Assembly: GCF_014836905.1 (NCBI RefSeq)
Contig: NZ_JACSPZ010000015.1
Coordinates: forward strand, 1 to 47,613
DNA: 47,613 nucleotides
Direction of reading: 5' to 3'
DNA from: Solibacillus faecavium
GTDB taxonomy: Bacteria > Bacillota > Bacilli > Bacillales_A > Planococcaceae
The position numbers and the translations under genes were made by a program. The notes beneath the pieces are model-generated. The model made no database searches. It was not told where the DNA came from and saw only the letters and a list, made by a program, of their open reading frames with translations. Position 1 is the first letter of the stretch, and the number at the start of each line of letters is the position of its first letter. Below are positions 24,666 through 33,441 of this stretch, piece after piece.

Positions 24666-26502
24666 TTGACTGAACTCCTTTACTTTCCACATCATATTGT
24701 TTTACATAGTCCATTAATTCCAACGTCATATCATAGCGTAAAAACGGTGTAATTAAATAAATCCCGTTAAAGTATTTGCATGCCGTATCGAGCAGCTCTT
24801 TGGCAATGGTGATTCCTTCTGCTGTCGATGCTTCCTTGTCATTCCCGCAGGCAGCCATGCGCGCAAGCACTTCGTCGGACAGTTTAATGCCTGGTACTTC
24901 ATGATGTAAAAATTCCGCGCTTCGTGAAGATGTAAGTGGCATAATCCCGATATAAATCGGTGTTTCCAAATGCTTCGTCGCCTCATAGATTTCGATAATC
25001 TTTTCTTTCGTATAAACCGGCTGTGAAATAAAGTAATCTGCACCATGCTCGATTTTCTTCTCTAAACGAGCTACAGCACGGTCCAATACACGGACATTCG
25101 GATTAAAGGCAGCAGCCACAGAAAAATCCGCTTGTTTTCGCAGCGATTTCCCAGTAAAAGAGCTGCCTTTATTTAGCTGCTTAATAAGTGAAATAAGTTC
25201 CATCGACGAAACATCATATACGCTCGTCGCCCCCGGGAAATCCCCCACTTTTGTCGGGTCCCCTGTGATGACCAAAATATCGTGAAGTTCCAGCGCATCA
25301 AGTCCCATTAAATGTGACTGAAGCCCAATTAAATTGCGGTCACGGCACGTTAAATGTGGCAATGAACGAATTCCATGCTCTTTTAAAATCGCAGCCATCG
25401 CGATATTACTGATGCGTGGGGATGCAAGTGAGTTATCCGCCATCATAATGACATCGGCTCCCGCTTTTGCCAGTTGTTTTGCCCCATCGACAAACCCGTC
25501 AATTTCCAGATGACGCGGTGTATCAAGTTCCACAATAACAGAACGTTCACGTTTTGCTTTTTCATGGAGCGGCTCTTGCTTACGTGGTTCCGGAATACGG
25601 ACAAATTGTGTATGACCGGGTTTTTCTTCTTTCGTTTCAATTGGTTGCATATTCGCCAGACGTTGTTTTACCGCCGCAATATGCTTCGGTGTCGTCCCAC
25701 AACAACCGCCAATTAAACGGACACCTTGATTTACGAGTTCAACGGCTGCACGTGCGAAATAATCGGTTTCCGACTCATAGACAACACGGCCATCTTCAAT
25801 ATCTAATAAAGATGCATTTGGATAAGCCGATAAAAAAGCCTTGTTCGGTAAATTGACTCCTTCAAACGCCTGAATTGTATGGAAAGGACCTAACCGGCAG
25901 TTGCTCCCAACAATATCTGCACCTAACCTTTCCAATTCATGAAATGCTTCATTTAAAGACATTAAATTTTGAAGGATACCTGGTTCCTGCATCGTCACTT
26001 GGGCAATGATCGGTAAATCGGTCATTGATCGTAATAGGTGAACACAATGTGATAATTCTTCAAAGTCGTAATACGTTTCCAATAAGAAGCCATCCGGTTC
26101 GCCAGCTAGTAATACTTCCACTTGCTCTTGAAAGGCAGTTAAGATTTCATCTAATGTGGCATCACTTTTTCGAATCCCTCGAATGCCACCGATTGTTGCC
26201 AGAACATACTGCCCCCCTGGAGCAGCCGCACGCTTCGCAATCTTCAGCGCAGCTTCGTTAAATTCCTTTACTCGATTTTCAAAACCATATCGAGCTAACT
26301 TGATCGCATTCGCTCCATATGTATTTGTTTGAATAATATCTGCACCTACAGCAATATATTCACTATGAATTTTCTCGATAATTTCAGGCCGCGCAATATT
26401 CATTTCCTCATGGCAGTAATCCAACCCATAAGAATAAAGTAAAGTTCCAATTGCTCCGTCCGCCGTTAAAACGCGTGTTTTTAAATCTTGTAGTAAACCC
26501 AA
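24658..26502 (-). CDS. yitJ: Bifunctional homocysteine S-methyltransferase / methylenetetrahydrofolate reductase
   Basis: A 614-residue fusion. Residues 1 to about 285 form a homocysteine S-methyltransferase domain (ADGAIGTLLYSYGLDYC, zinc cysteines in GSNCRLGP and IGGCCGTTPKHI). The rest is an FAD-dependent 5,10-methylenetetrahydrofolate reductase (TCRDRNLIGLQSHLMGL, ILVITGDP, FISQPVYTKEKI). The reductase supplies 5-methyl-THF for the downstream MetH. The start is TTG at 26502 with GGAG eight bases upstream. It is the first gene after the S-box leader, as yitJ is in B. subtilis; here metH is attached to it. Confidence 0.94.
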   Translation of the reverse strand: MGLLQDLKTRVLTADGAIGTLLYSYGLDYCHEEMNIARPEIIEKIHSEYIAVGADIIQTNTYGANAIKLARYGFENRVKEFNEAALKIAKRAAAPGGQYVLATIGGIRGIRKSDATLDEILTAFQEQVEVLLAGEPDGFLLETYYDFEELSHCVHLLRSMTDLPIIAQVTMQEPGILQNLMSLNEAFHELERLGADIVGSNCRLGPFHTIQAFEGVNLPNKAFLSAYPNASLLDIEDGRVVYESETDYFARAAVELVNQGVRLIGGCCGTTPKHIAAVKQRLANMQPIETKEEKPGHTQFVRIPEPRKQEPLHEKAKRERSVIVELDTPRHLEIDGFVDGAKQLAKAGADVIMMADNSLASPRISNIAMAAILKEHGIRSLPHLTCRDRNLIGLQSHLMGLDALELHDILVITGDPTKVGDFPGATSVYDVSSMELISLIKQLNKGSSFTGKSLRKQADFSVAAAFNPNVRVLDRAVARLEKKIEHGADYFISQPVYTKEKIIEIYEATKHLETPIYIGIMPLTSSRSAEFLHHEVPGIKLSDEVLARMAACGNDKEASTAEGITIAKELLDTACKYFNGIYLITPFLRYDMTLELMDYVKQYDVESKGVQSNV

Positions 26503-26546
26503 TTATTTCACTCCATTATTCACAGTATTTTCAGTATATTTTTAAT

Positions 26547-26583
26547 GCAAAAAAGCCTTCTTTCATTAAGCAAAAGAAGGCTT
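26547..26583 (-). terminator. SAM-I riboswitch terminator
   Basis: AAGCCTTCTTT (26553-26563) pairs perfectly with AAAGAAGGCTT (26573-26583), followed on the minus strand by six T residues. Expression platform of the S-box leader. Confidence 0.9.
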
Positions 26584-26611
26584 GATAGTTGTCAGTCGTC
26601 AACTTAATCCC

Positions 26612-26709
26612 TTCTCATCTTCTGGCAATCGCCACTGGATTTAGCACCTGACATAATGTTGGTTGCTGAAGTTTCAACGGGCCAGTCCCTCAACTTCTCT
26701 CGATAAGAA
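26612..26709 (-). promoter_or_regulatory. SAM-I (S-box) riboswitch aptamer
   Basis: The minus strand carries CTTATCGAGAGAAGTTGAGG, GACTGGCCC, GAAACTTCAGCAACC, GGTGCTAAATCC and closing GATGAGAAG, the conserved S-box core including the kink-turn. SAM binding should promote the terminator downstream and stop transcription of yitJ-metH. Confidence 0.97.
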
Positions 26710-26749
26710 ATTTTATGAATTTTTCTAAAAATTTAAAATTATTTAAGCT

Positions 26750-26778
26750 ATCATATCGTTATCTAAATAAGACGTCAA
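26750..26778 (-). promoter_or_regulatory. yitJ-metH promoter
   Basis: Minus strand TTGACG (26773-26778) and TATGAT (26750-26755) with a 17-base spacer, 41 bases before the aptamer. Each hexamer is one base from consensus. Confidence 0.85.
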
Positions 26779-26805
26779 TACCCTTTAGCCTAATAAAGTA
26801 TTTCT

Positions 26806-28191
26806 TTACATAATTCGTGCAATAATTTGTTCCGCCGTTTTTTTACCGTTTTGAATACAAGCGCCGATCCCTACCCCAAAGTACGAACATCCAGCTAAAA
26901 TCAGATTCGGATAGTGTACGTCTAAATAGTCCACAACTTTAGATAACGCTTCATTATGCGCTAAATCATAGCGTGGCATCTGATTAATCCATTTCGTTAC
27001 ATTTACGACGGTTGGTTTCGCTTCAATACCCAAACTTAAACGAATATCCTCCATTGCGACTTTCTCCAACTCTTCATCTGACATGGCTGCCAGTTCTTCA
27101 TAACGCGGATTAATATTTTTATAAAATAAACGAACGAGCAGATTCCCTTCTGCTGAAGTATGCTTCCATTTACGACTTGTCCATGTCGAGGCATTACATA
27201 CTAAATCACTATTATGAGAGACGATAAATCCTGTACCATCAGCCGGTAAAACACTGTCCGGTACATCAAAGCCAACATACATCGTTAATGCAGATGCTGT
27301 TGTAAACTTTTCTAACTGTCCATCCAATTTGTCATCTTGCAATACAGTACGTACTGTATTATTCGGTACAGCAAGGACCACAATATCCGCTATAATCGTT
27401 TCGTCCTCTAATACAACTTTATACTGTTCCCCTACTTTTTGTATTTGCTCAGTTGCAGCTTTTTTTATGAATTCCACTTCTGGCAATTGCTCTTCAAGGC
27501 GGTCAATTAATGAAGATAAACCTTTTTCGAAAGATATAAATTTCTTATCCGCTGCTTTTTCAAACTGCTCACGATTAGCTTCAAAACCTTTCATAATCGA
27601 TCCATAATTATTTTTATAATCAACTAAATACGGTAACGTTGACGCTAAGCTCAGCTGGTATAAATCTCCCGAATATACCCCTGCCAATACAGGAGCAATT
27701 TGTTTTCGCACAATTTCTTCACCTAAAAAATATTCCAAAAATGCACCAATGGAACTTTCCTTCGTAAAATCTGTATTTGGAATGTCTATATCCTGTATCG
27801 CTCTTTTCTTTCCTTCTTCTGAAATTAACGTGCTCGACATAAGTGATTCCACGCTCATCGGAATCCCGAATGTTGACCCCGGGGGAATAGCATGTAGCTC
27901 ATTATTCGTATGAATATAGGATATACCTGTTTCGTTATAAACAAGCTCCGAATCAAAGTTAAGCTCTTTTACTAGCTCTAAGACATTTGGATGGCGAGCA
28001 ACAATGGAATCCGCGCCGGTTTCCATAATAAACCCTCCTTCATGTACGGAATGTATTTTTCCGCCTAAATAAGGATTTTTTTCAATTAATACTAATCTTG
28101 CTTCGATATTCTTTTCATGCATTTGATTTTTTAAATAATGCATCGTACATAATCCAGTAATTCCGCCACCTACAACTACTACTGTTTTCAT
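26806..28191 (-). CDS. hemY: Coproporphyrinogen III oxidase (HemY-type flavoprotein)
   Basis: From ATG at 28191, with AGGAG eight bases upstream, this encodes 461 residues; an extension to 28269 has no site. The FAD-binding Rossmann motif VVVVGGGITGLCTMHYL is at the N-terminus and the family C-terminal block LAGCSYFGVGIGACIQNGKKTAEQI closes it. In Gram-positive bacteria this enzyme (also called CgoX) oxidises coproporphyrinogen III to coproporphyrin III in the coproporphyrin-dependent haem route. Normally it sits in hemEHY; here it stands alone, so hemE and hemH must be elsewhere, or this is a second copy. Confidence 0.9.
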   Translation of the reverse strand: MKTVVVVGGGITGLCTMHYLKNQMHEKNIEARLVLIEKNPYLGGKIHSVHEGGFIMETGADSIVARHPNVLELVKELNFDSELVYNETGISYIHTNNELHAIPPGSTFGIPMSVESLMSSTLISEEGKKRAIQDIDIPNTDFTKESSIGAFLEYFLGEEIVRKQIAPVLAGVYSGDLYQLSLASTLPYLVDYKNNYGSIMKGFEANREQFEKAADKKFISFEKGLSSLIDRLEEQLPEVEFIKKAATEQIQKVGEQYKVVLEDETIIADIVVLAVPNNTVRTVLQDDKLDGQLEKFTTASALTMYVGFDVPDSVLPADGTGFIVSHNSDLVCNASTWTSRKWKHTSAEGNLLVRLFYKNINPRYEELAAMSDEELEKVAMEDIRLSLGIEAKPTVVNVTKWINQMPRYDLAHNEALSKVVDYLDVHYPNLILAGCSYFGVGIGACIQNGKKTAEQIIARIM

Positions 28192-28326
28192 GTTGTTCTC
28201 TCCTATTTCGTTCGCTATTTCTTCTCTTAGTATAATCTTTTTCACAAGAGATATGGACAGACAGATCAAACAATTTTTGAAATTTAATGTTGAGCCTATT
28301 CATTAGCTATTATTTAAAGCAAAAAA

Positions 28327-28360
28327 GCTATACGAAAAGGTTTAGATCCTTTCGCATAGC
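28327..28360 (-). terminator. terminator of the globin-coupled sensor gene
   Basis: GCTATACGAAAAGG (28327-28340) pairs with CCTTTCGCATAGC (28348-28360) with one bulge, followed on the minus strand by TTTTTTGC. Confidence 0.8.
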
Positions 28361-28371
28361 ATTCATTTACT

Positions 28372-29664
28372 TTATTCTAAGTCCTTTGAAATTTGCGCCA
28401 ATGTATCTGCTGAATTTGTTACTTCATCAAAGGCACCCGCAAGTTCTACAATAACTTCTCCAATTAGTTCCATCTCTTGCTCAACTAAATCATTTTGCTT
28501 TTTCGTTTCAACCATTGAATCAACAATGGCATTAAACTGAACTTCAGTAGATTTCATACTTTCTTCCCCGACAAGTAAAACCGATTTTATTTCCTTCAAT
28601 GACTCGAGCAGCTTTGTCGTACGGCTATCCGTATTTTGAAGCAATACTTCTACATTTAATGCTGAATTTTTCGTCTGCTCCGATAGTTTCCGCACTTCAC
28701 CCGCTACAACACCAAAGCCTTTTCCAGCTTCGCCGGCACGGGCTGCTTCTATCGCTGCATTTAACGCCAATAAATTGGTTTGATTCGCAATGCTTGTTAC
28801 TATACCCATCGTAGATTCCATCTCTTTTGATATGTCGGCTAGTTTATCGATTTCTGATGAAATCATTGCTACTGATTGATTTATTGCGTTCATACTTTCT
28901 GATTGGTTGCGTACTTGAACTTTCCCTTGATTTGCCTGTTCTGTAGCCACTGATGAAATATCACTCGCTTTTTTCGAATGGGAGACTATAACCATGGATT
29001 GTGCAGTTAACTGTTGGAACGATGCATTTGTTTGCTCAGACATGGCCGCTAAATTAGAGGAAGACTCAATAATAGAGTTTCCTATTTTGCGTTTTTCTTC
29101 TACTAGCTTTTCTTCCTTACTTTCCACTACTGCTTCATACTCTTCTAAAACGACTTGCTGCTCCAAGTTTAATATTTTCGATATGGCTGCAAGCGTAAGA
29201 AAACGTTGCTCGTCTTTATTAATATGCCTTATTACTAAATGAGTAAAATCTATTAACAGATTTGAGAAGGCCGTCATATACCATTTCGTTTTTAAACCAA
29301 TATGTACATGGATACGCGCAATTTTTTTCCGTTTCTCAAAATATGAATCGTCAATAATTCCACTAAACATTTCACAAATATGTATTTTCAAAGTACCTTT
29401 CAAACGGTCAATTGAGCTATGCTTATTAATTATTTCAACTAAACTACTTTCCAAACCTAGCTTTTTATAAAAGTTGTCTACAATATATTCAATGTTATCA
29501 TCAACATATGGTTTCATTACTTTTAAATATTTCAAATCTTCCTCGGTCAAATCCAACATTTGAACTTGTGTCCTTAGTTCTTTATCAGATATATACGCTA
29601 ACATTACCTCTAAATGTAATGGTAAATCTTCATGACTCTCTCTATCCCTCTTCTTAAAAAACAT
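28372..29664 (-). CDS. hemAT: Globin-coupled aerotaxis transducer (HemAT-like)
   Basis: A 430-residue soluble chemoreceptor. Residues 35 to about 180 form a sensor globin ([32 protein letters not shown]); the likely proximal haem ligand is His119 in [18 protein letters not shown], close to the HemAT-Bs pattern. After a coiled-coil linker the methyl-accepting signalling tip is [38 protein letters not shown]. There are no membrane spans. HemAT proteins bind O2 and signal to CheA. The upstream 235 bases hold its promoter region, but no clear sigma-A or sigma-D hexamers were found. Its neighbour makes a haem-pathway enzyme. Confidence 0.9.
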   Translation of the reverse strand: MFFKKRDRESHEDLPLHLEVMLAYISDKELRTQVQMLDLTEEDLKYLKVMKPYVDDNIEYIVDNFYKKLGLESSLVEIINKHSSIDRLKGTLKIHICEMFSGIIDDSYFEKRKKIARIHVHIGLKTKWYMTAFSNLLIDFTHLVIRHINKDEQRFLTLAAISKILNLEQQVVLEEYEAVVESKEEKLVEEKRKIGNSIIESSSNLAAMSEQTNASFQQLTAQSMVIVSHSKKASDISSVATEQANQGKVQVRNQSESMNAINQSVAMISSEIDKLADISKEMESTMGIVTSIANQTNLLALNAAIEAARAGEAGKGFGVVAGEVRKLSEQTKNSALNVEVLLQNTDSRTTKLLESLKEIKSVLLVGEESMKSTEVQFNAIVDSMVETKKQNDLVEQEMELIGEVIVELAGAFDEVTNSADTLAQISKDLE

Positions 29665-29894
29665 ATGTTTCCTGTCTCACCCTTTTTGAATTTTCTTTCG
29701 CCTAAATACGAAAACTGAAATAGTGTAATTTTATAGGGTTTTCCTTATTGAACTTTTCCCCACTCAAAAGCCTTAGTTCATTAAGATAAGAGCAGGATAT
29801 AAATAGTCATTATAAGAAATTTATGTTTAAAAAAACAAAGCTATAATTTAATATATTACTTTTTGCTATTTTGTATAATTTACCAAATAATTAC

Positions 29895-29937
29895 AAAAAA
29901 AGCAATCCTATTCTAATAATTCTTGTTAGGATTGCTT
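29895..29937 (-). terminator. terminator of the 163-aa hypothetical
   Basis: AGCAATCCTA (29901-29910) pairs perfectly with TAGGATTGCT (29927-29936), followed on the minus strand by TTTTTTTG. Confidence 0.85.
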
Positions 29938-29977
29938 CTCATTTTCAATTAATCTTAGTCGATGGCACTGAGTCATC

Positions 29978-30469
29978 TTATTTAAAAGATAGTTCCTGTG
30001 TCAGTGCAATAATCTCCGCTTCCAACGAAGCCGAACGTTTATCAAAATAACGGATGCGTTCTAAACTACGATTTTCGATATGTTTATTGGAATCCAACAT
30101 ATTAATAACATCACATGTGAAAAGTTTTAACGTTCGGAAACCCGATTCAATTTTCCTTACTTCTTTTCCAAATGTTAAAGCCGTTTTATCAGTAGTTTTA
30201 CCTTTTTTTATTTCGATAATATTTTTATTAATGAGATGATCAATCTCATTATAACGATCTGTTTGTTTATACGTCATCATTTGGATTCTTTGATTATATT
30301 TAATGACATCTTTATTGTCTAATCCAGTTTGGACATATTCCCTTAAATATTCAACAATTGTACAAAGCGTTGTTAAGTTTTCTCGTTGCTCCAATAGAAT
30401 TTGCTGTAGTTTTTGAATAACATCTTCACTGTCATTAGAAGAGATATGCGGTACGGCAAACATGAACAT
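29978..30469 (-). CDS. Hypothetical helical protein (163 aa)
   Basis: No family recognised. From ATG at 30469, eight bases after AAGGAGGG, it encodes 163 residues, mostly helical and rich in leucine, isoleucine, lysine and glutamate, with no signal peptide or membrane span. Long amphipathic stretches (DVIQKLQQILLEQRENLTTLCTIVEYLREYV and the C-terminal RSLERIRYFDKRSASLEAEIIALTQEL) suggest coiled coil or a helical bundle. It follows the lysR-sel1 pair on the same strand with about 90 bases between and no obvious terminator, so it may be their third gene. It has its own strong terminator. Confidence 0.65.
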   Translation of the reverse strand: MFMFAVPHISSNDSEDVIQKLQQILLEQRENLTTLCTIVEYLREYVQTGLDNKDVIKYNQRIQMMTYKQTDRYNEIDHLINKNIIEIKKGKTTDKTALTFGKEVRKIESGFRTLKLFTCDVINMLDSNKHIENRSLERIRYFDKRSASLEAEIIALTQELSFK

Positions 30470-30558
30470 AAAAATTTCCCTCCTTATCACTTTCCCCTTA
30501 TTGGCTATATTCCCAAGTTTACTGGAAAATTAAACATAAAAATTACTAAGAAGTATAA

Positions 30559-31416
30559 CTAAATTCCATCCAATTCGTTAAGGTTTTCAAGGCTTTTCAA
30601 TTTTTCATGCCACTTAGTAGCTTCTATAGAATTTGCTTTTTCATAATAGTCTACTACCCTTTTTGTAGCTTCGATATCGCCTAGTATACTGGCCTGCTTG
30701 TAATAAGCCATGGCTCTGTCTACATCCTGCATGACGCCATGACCATGCTCATAGCAGTAACCTAAGTTATAAATTGCATCGACATGGAAATGCTCGCCCG
30801 CTTGTCTAAACCAGTTGATTGCTTCTCTATCGTTCTGCTGCTGGTTAAGTTCCCCTGAATAGAAAATCATACCTAGCCGATATTTAGCCTCTACATATTG
30901 AAGAGCAGCACTGCGCTTATAATAGTCCAAAGCTTTGGATGCATTACATTTGGTTCCCAAACCTTGCTCATACATAATTCCCAGTGTATACATCGCTTCT
31001 GGTACACCAAGCTCCGCTGCTTTTTCAAACCAAAAAAATGCTTTTTTCTCGTCGACTTCTGTAGCTTCACCATTGAAATACATATCAGCCAAATTATTCA
31101 TTGCATCACGGTGACCTAATTGTGCAGCACTTTTATACAAGGATAAAGCTTGATGCTCACTGCCTTTTCCACCAAGGCCTTCAATATAACAGTTCGCTAG
31201 CTCATACATCGCCTCTGAATTTTTTCGTTCACTCATCTCATTGAGTAAATCGTACATTTCACCAAAATTACCATATTGTTTATATAATAAAGCAATATTG
31301 ATAATTGCTTTTTCGCTACCTTTTTCCGCTAACTCGAATTCCTGTAACCAAATCGCTAAATTGTCTACTTCCCGTTCCTTAAGCCACACTAAAAATTTTG
31401 CATACTTGTCCATCAT
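30559..31416 (-). CDS. Sel1-like (TPR) repeat protein
   Basis: A 285-residue protein made almost wholly of Sel1-like repeats of about 36 residues, for example SEAMYELANCYIEGLGGKGSEHQALSLYKSAAQLGHRDAMNNLADMYFNG and the next units with AMYTLGIMYEQGLGTKCN and AIYNLGYCYEHGHGVMQDVDRAMAYYKQA. At least six units are visible. Such solenoids act as protein-binding scaffolds. No signal peptide, so cytoplasmic. Two ATG codons occur in tandem (31416, 31413), and the ribosome site AAGGGAAG lies in the end of lysR, one base away, so the two are probably translationally coupled. The partner is unknown. Confidence 0.85.
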   Translation of the reverse strand: MMDKYAKFLVWLKEREVDNLAIWLQEFELAEKGSEKAIINIALLYKQYGNFGEMYDLLNEMSERKNSEAMYELANCYIEGLGGKGSEHQALSLYKSAAQLGHRDAMNNLADMYFNGEATEVDEKKAFFWFEKAAELGVPEAMYTLGIMYEQGLGTKCNASKALDYYKRSAALQYVEAKYRLGMIFYSGELNQQQNDREAINWFRQAGEHFHVDAIYNLGYCYEHGHGVMQDVDRAMAYYKQASILGDIEATKRVVDYYEKANSIEATKWHEKLKSLENLNELDGI

Positions 31417-31417
31417 T

Positions 31418-32305
31418 TTAAACTTCCCTTTGCTGAAAATAATCTAATAAATATTGTCTGAATTCAACAACAGCAGGCGGGAGATATCGGTTTTTCGCCC
31501 AAGAAACACCAACAGAACGATAGCATGGAGGCTCTACCTTTAACCTCTTTACCTTATAATGGTCAAGCCCTTTAATATTTGGAATGAGGGAAATACCCAT
31601 CCCCGCGCCTACAAATCCCGCCACAGTATGCATTTCTTCAGCAGCAAATGTTGTATTAAGTTCAATTCCCGCATCTAAAAAAAATTCATCGACTAACTGT
31701 CGTAGCGAGTTGCCTTTTTTTATTGCGATAAATGGTTCATTTTTTACTTCATCTAGTTTTACGGATTCCTGCATAGCTAATGGATGTGTTGTCGGAACAA
31801 TTACGAAAAGTTCCTCCACAAATAATTCCTCAGTTTCTATTTCAATTACCTTTGATTCTATTTTTTGAGATAGGCACAAATCAATGGCCCCTTCTTCTAG
31901 TCTTTTCATTAAATTTAGTGAAGTAGCCTGTGTTAAAGAAAAATGCATATTTGGAAAAGCCGAGCTTGTTGAAGCGATTAATTCGGGAACTACTTCCATA
32001 CCGAGTGTATGAATAAAACCAAATGATACTTCTCCTGAACCTGGCTTAATAATATCTTCAAATTCCTCTTTAATACGATCATATTCATCTAAAATTACAT
32101 TTACACTTTGCAAAAAAAGCTCACCAAATCGATTTAAATAAATCGAACGACCTTCACGGTTAAAAAGTGGCACACCGAGATGCTGTTCGATGTTCGCAAT
32201 TGATTTACTTAATGCTGGCTGGGAAATAGCTAAAACTTCTGCCGCACGTGTCATATGTTGCATTGTAGCAACGGTTTTGAAATATTGAAGCTGTTCAATC
32301 TCCAT
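31418..32305 (-). CDS. LysR-family transcriptional regulator
   Basis: This 295-residue protein has the LysR winged helix at residues 1-60 (MEIEQLQYFKTVATMQHMTRAAEVLAISQPALSKSIANIEQHLGVPLFNREGRSIYLN) and a periplasmic-binding-protein-like effector domain ending at LLDYFQQREV. It is closest in style to the GltC/YybE/CitR group. The upstream 195 bases, shared with the divergent esterase gene, contain AT-rich inverted half-sites (ATAAG at 32349-32353 and CTTAT at 32368-32372) that could be its operator. The divergent esterase is a natural candidate target. Effector unknown. Confidence 0.9.
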   Translation of the reverse strand: MEIEQLQYFKTVATMQHMTRAAEVLAISQPALSKSIANIEQHLGVPLFNREGRSIYLNRFGELFLQSVNVILDEYDRIKEEFEDIIKPGSGEVSFGFIHTLGMEVVPELIASTSSAFPNMHFSLTQATSLNLMKRLEEGAIDLCLSQKIESKVIEIETEELFVEELFVIVPTTHPLAMQESVKLDEVKNEPFIAIKKGNSLRQLVDEFFLDAGIELNTTFAAEEMHTVAGFVGAGMGISLIPNIKGLDHYKVKRLKVEPPCYRSVGVSWAKNRYLPPAVVEFRQYLLDYFQQREV

Positions 32306-32500
32306 AATTCAACCCCCACATTATTCATAACTTTTTCGAATCAAAACAATAAGAATAATAAATTGTACTTATATATCTATACTCTTTATAATAAGCGATA
32401 GCAGCAAGTTTTCATAACAAAAATAATTTAAAATTTCAATAGTTTTTATAAATTTTTATAAAATGGACATAATTAATTTTACAAAGGGGTCTAATAGACA

Positions 32501-33247
32501 ATGAAACTCATCGCGCCGAAACCTTTTACAATGGAAGCCGGTAAACGTGCTGTTTTATTACTGCATGGATTTACTGGAAATACAAATGATGTAAAACGTT
32601 TAGGAAAATATTTAGCGGATCGTAACTACACAGTTCATGCACCATTATATAAAGGTCATGGCGGTGGTCCTGACTTATTAATCCAATCTCAACCAACTGA
32701 GTGGTGGGATAGTGTAATCGAAGGCTATGATGATTTACGTAATCGTGGCTATGAAGAAATCGCAGTAGCAGGTGTTTCTCTTGGGGGCATTTTCTCCTTA
32801 AAGCTTGGAGAAGAACGACCAACAAAGGCAATTGTTACAATGTCTGCTCCAGCAATGTCAAAATCGACGGATAGTCTGCAAAATCGAATTGTTGAATATG
32901 CGATTAACTATAAAAAGTTATCAGGTACGTATGACGAAACAGTGGATAGCCATACTAAAATTGCTGAACTCATGAAAATGCCTTCTTTAAATTATTTACA
33001 GAGTATGATTAATGAAACAAGCGAAAAGTTAAATGTCATTGAAACACCTGTTCATATTTTACGTGGTTTTGAAGATGATGAATATTATTGTGAAAGTGCC
33101 GATCTAATTTATAGTTCAGTAAATTCACGAATTAAATCAATTAAAACTTTCATTAATTCCGGACATATATTAACATTAGGTAAAGAACGTGAATTAGTGT
33201 TTGAAGAAATTTACCGTTTCTTTGAAGGTTTAAAGTGGAAAGAGTAG
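32501..33247 (+). CDS. Carboxylesterase (Est30/YvaK type)
   Basis: A 248-residue alpha/beta hydrolase. The oxyanion region is LLLHGFTGN, the nucleophile is Ser93 in GVSLGG, the acid is Asp192 or Asp193 in RGFEDDEYY and the base is His222 in NSGHILTLGKER. Positions match the thermostable Geobacillus carboxylesterase Est30 (Ser94, Asp193, His223) almost residue for residue. It should hydrolyse short to medium-chain esters in the cytoplasm. In B. subtilis the homologue yvaK sits near secG and rnr; here it stands alone, divergent from the LysR gene. AAAGGGG lies upstream of the ATG. Confidence 0.92.
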   Translation: MKLIAPKPFTMEAGKRAVLLLHGFTGNTNDVKRLGKYLADRNYTVHAPLYKGHGGGPDLLIQSQPTEWWDSVIEGYDDLRNRGYEEIAVAGVSLGGIFSLKLGEERPTKAIVTMSAPAMSKSTDSLQNRIVEYAINYKKLSGTYDETVDSHTKIAELMKMPSLNYLQSMINETSEKLNVIETPVHILRGFEDDEYYCESADLIYSSVNSRIKSIKTFINSGHILTLGKERELVFEEIYRFFEGLKWKE

Positions 33248-33288
33248 AATTACTCGAAGTAAGTGTATTAAGATAAAATAGTGTCCCC

Positions 33289-33393
33289 TTGCAAAAATCC
33301 CCGTTTTTGCAATGATATATTTGAAAGACATTCCATGCTCTTCTGGGTGGGAATGTACCCTTTCTTGACGAGTGGAGTTTTATTTACTCGTCA
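33289..33393. other. three consecutive hairpins in a 190-base intergenic region
   Basis: TTGCAAAAA (33289-33297) with TTTTTGCAA (33304-33312); ACATTCC (33328-33334) with GGAATGT (33350-33356); TGACGAGT (33366-33373) with ACTCGTCA (33386-33393). All arms are perfect. Only the following fourth hairpin looks like a normal terminator. Either strand could encode a structured small RNA; no promoter or known RNA family was recognised. Confidence 0.4.
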
Positions 33394-33396
33394 CAA

Positions 33397-33440
33397 AAAA
33401 CGAGCGCCAAATGGATCCCCGTCCATTTAACGCTCGTTTT
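33397..33440. terminator. bidirectional terminator between esterase and SGNH genes
   Basis: AAAACGAGCG (33397-33406) pairs perfectly with CGCTCGTTTT (33431-33440), with inner arms AAATGGA and TCCATTT. T-runs occur on both outer sides. Convergent genes flank it. Confidence 0.85.
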
Positions 33441-33441
33441 T

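Noticed and set aside
24753-25046. Secondary frames inside yitJ and metH
   Set aside because: Nested in clearly coding, family-matching genes; no independent signals.
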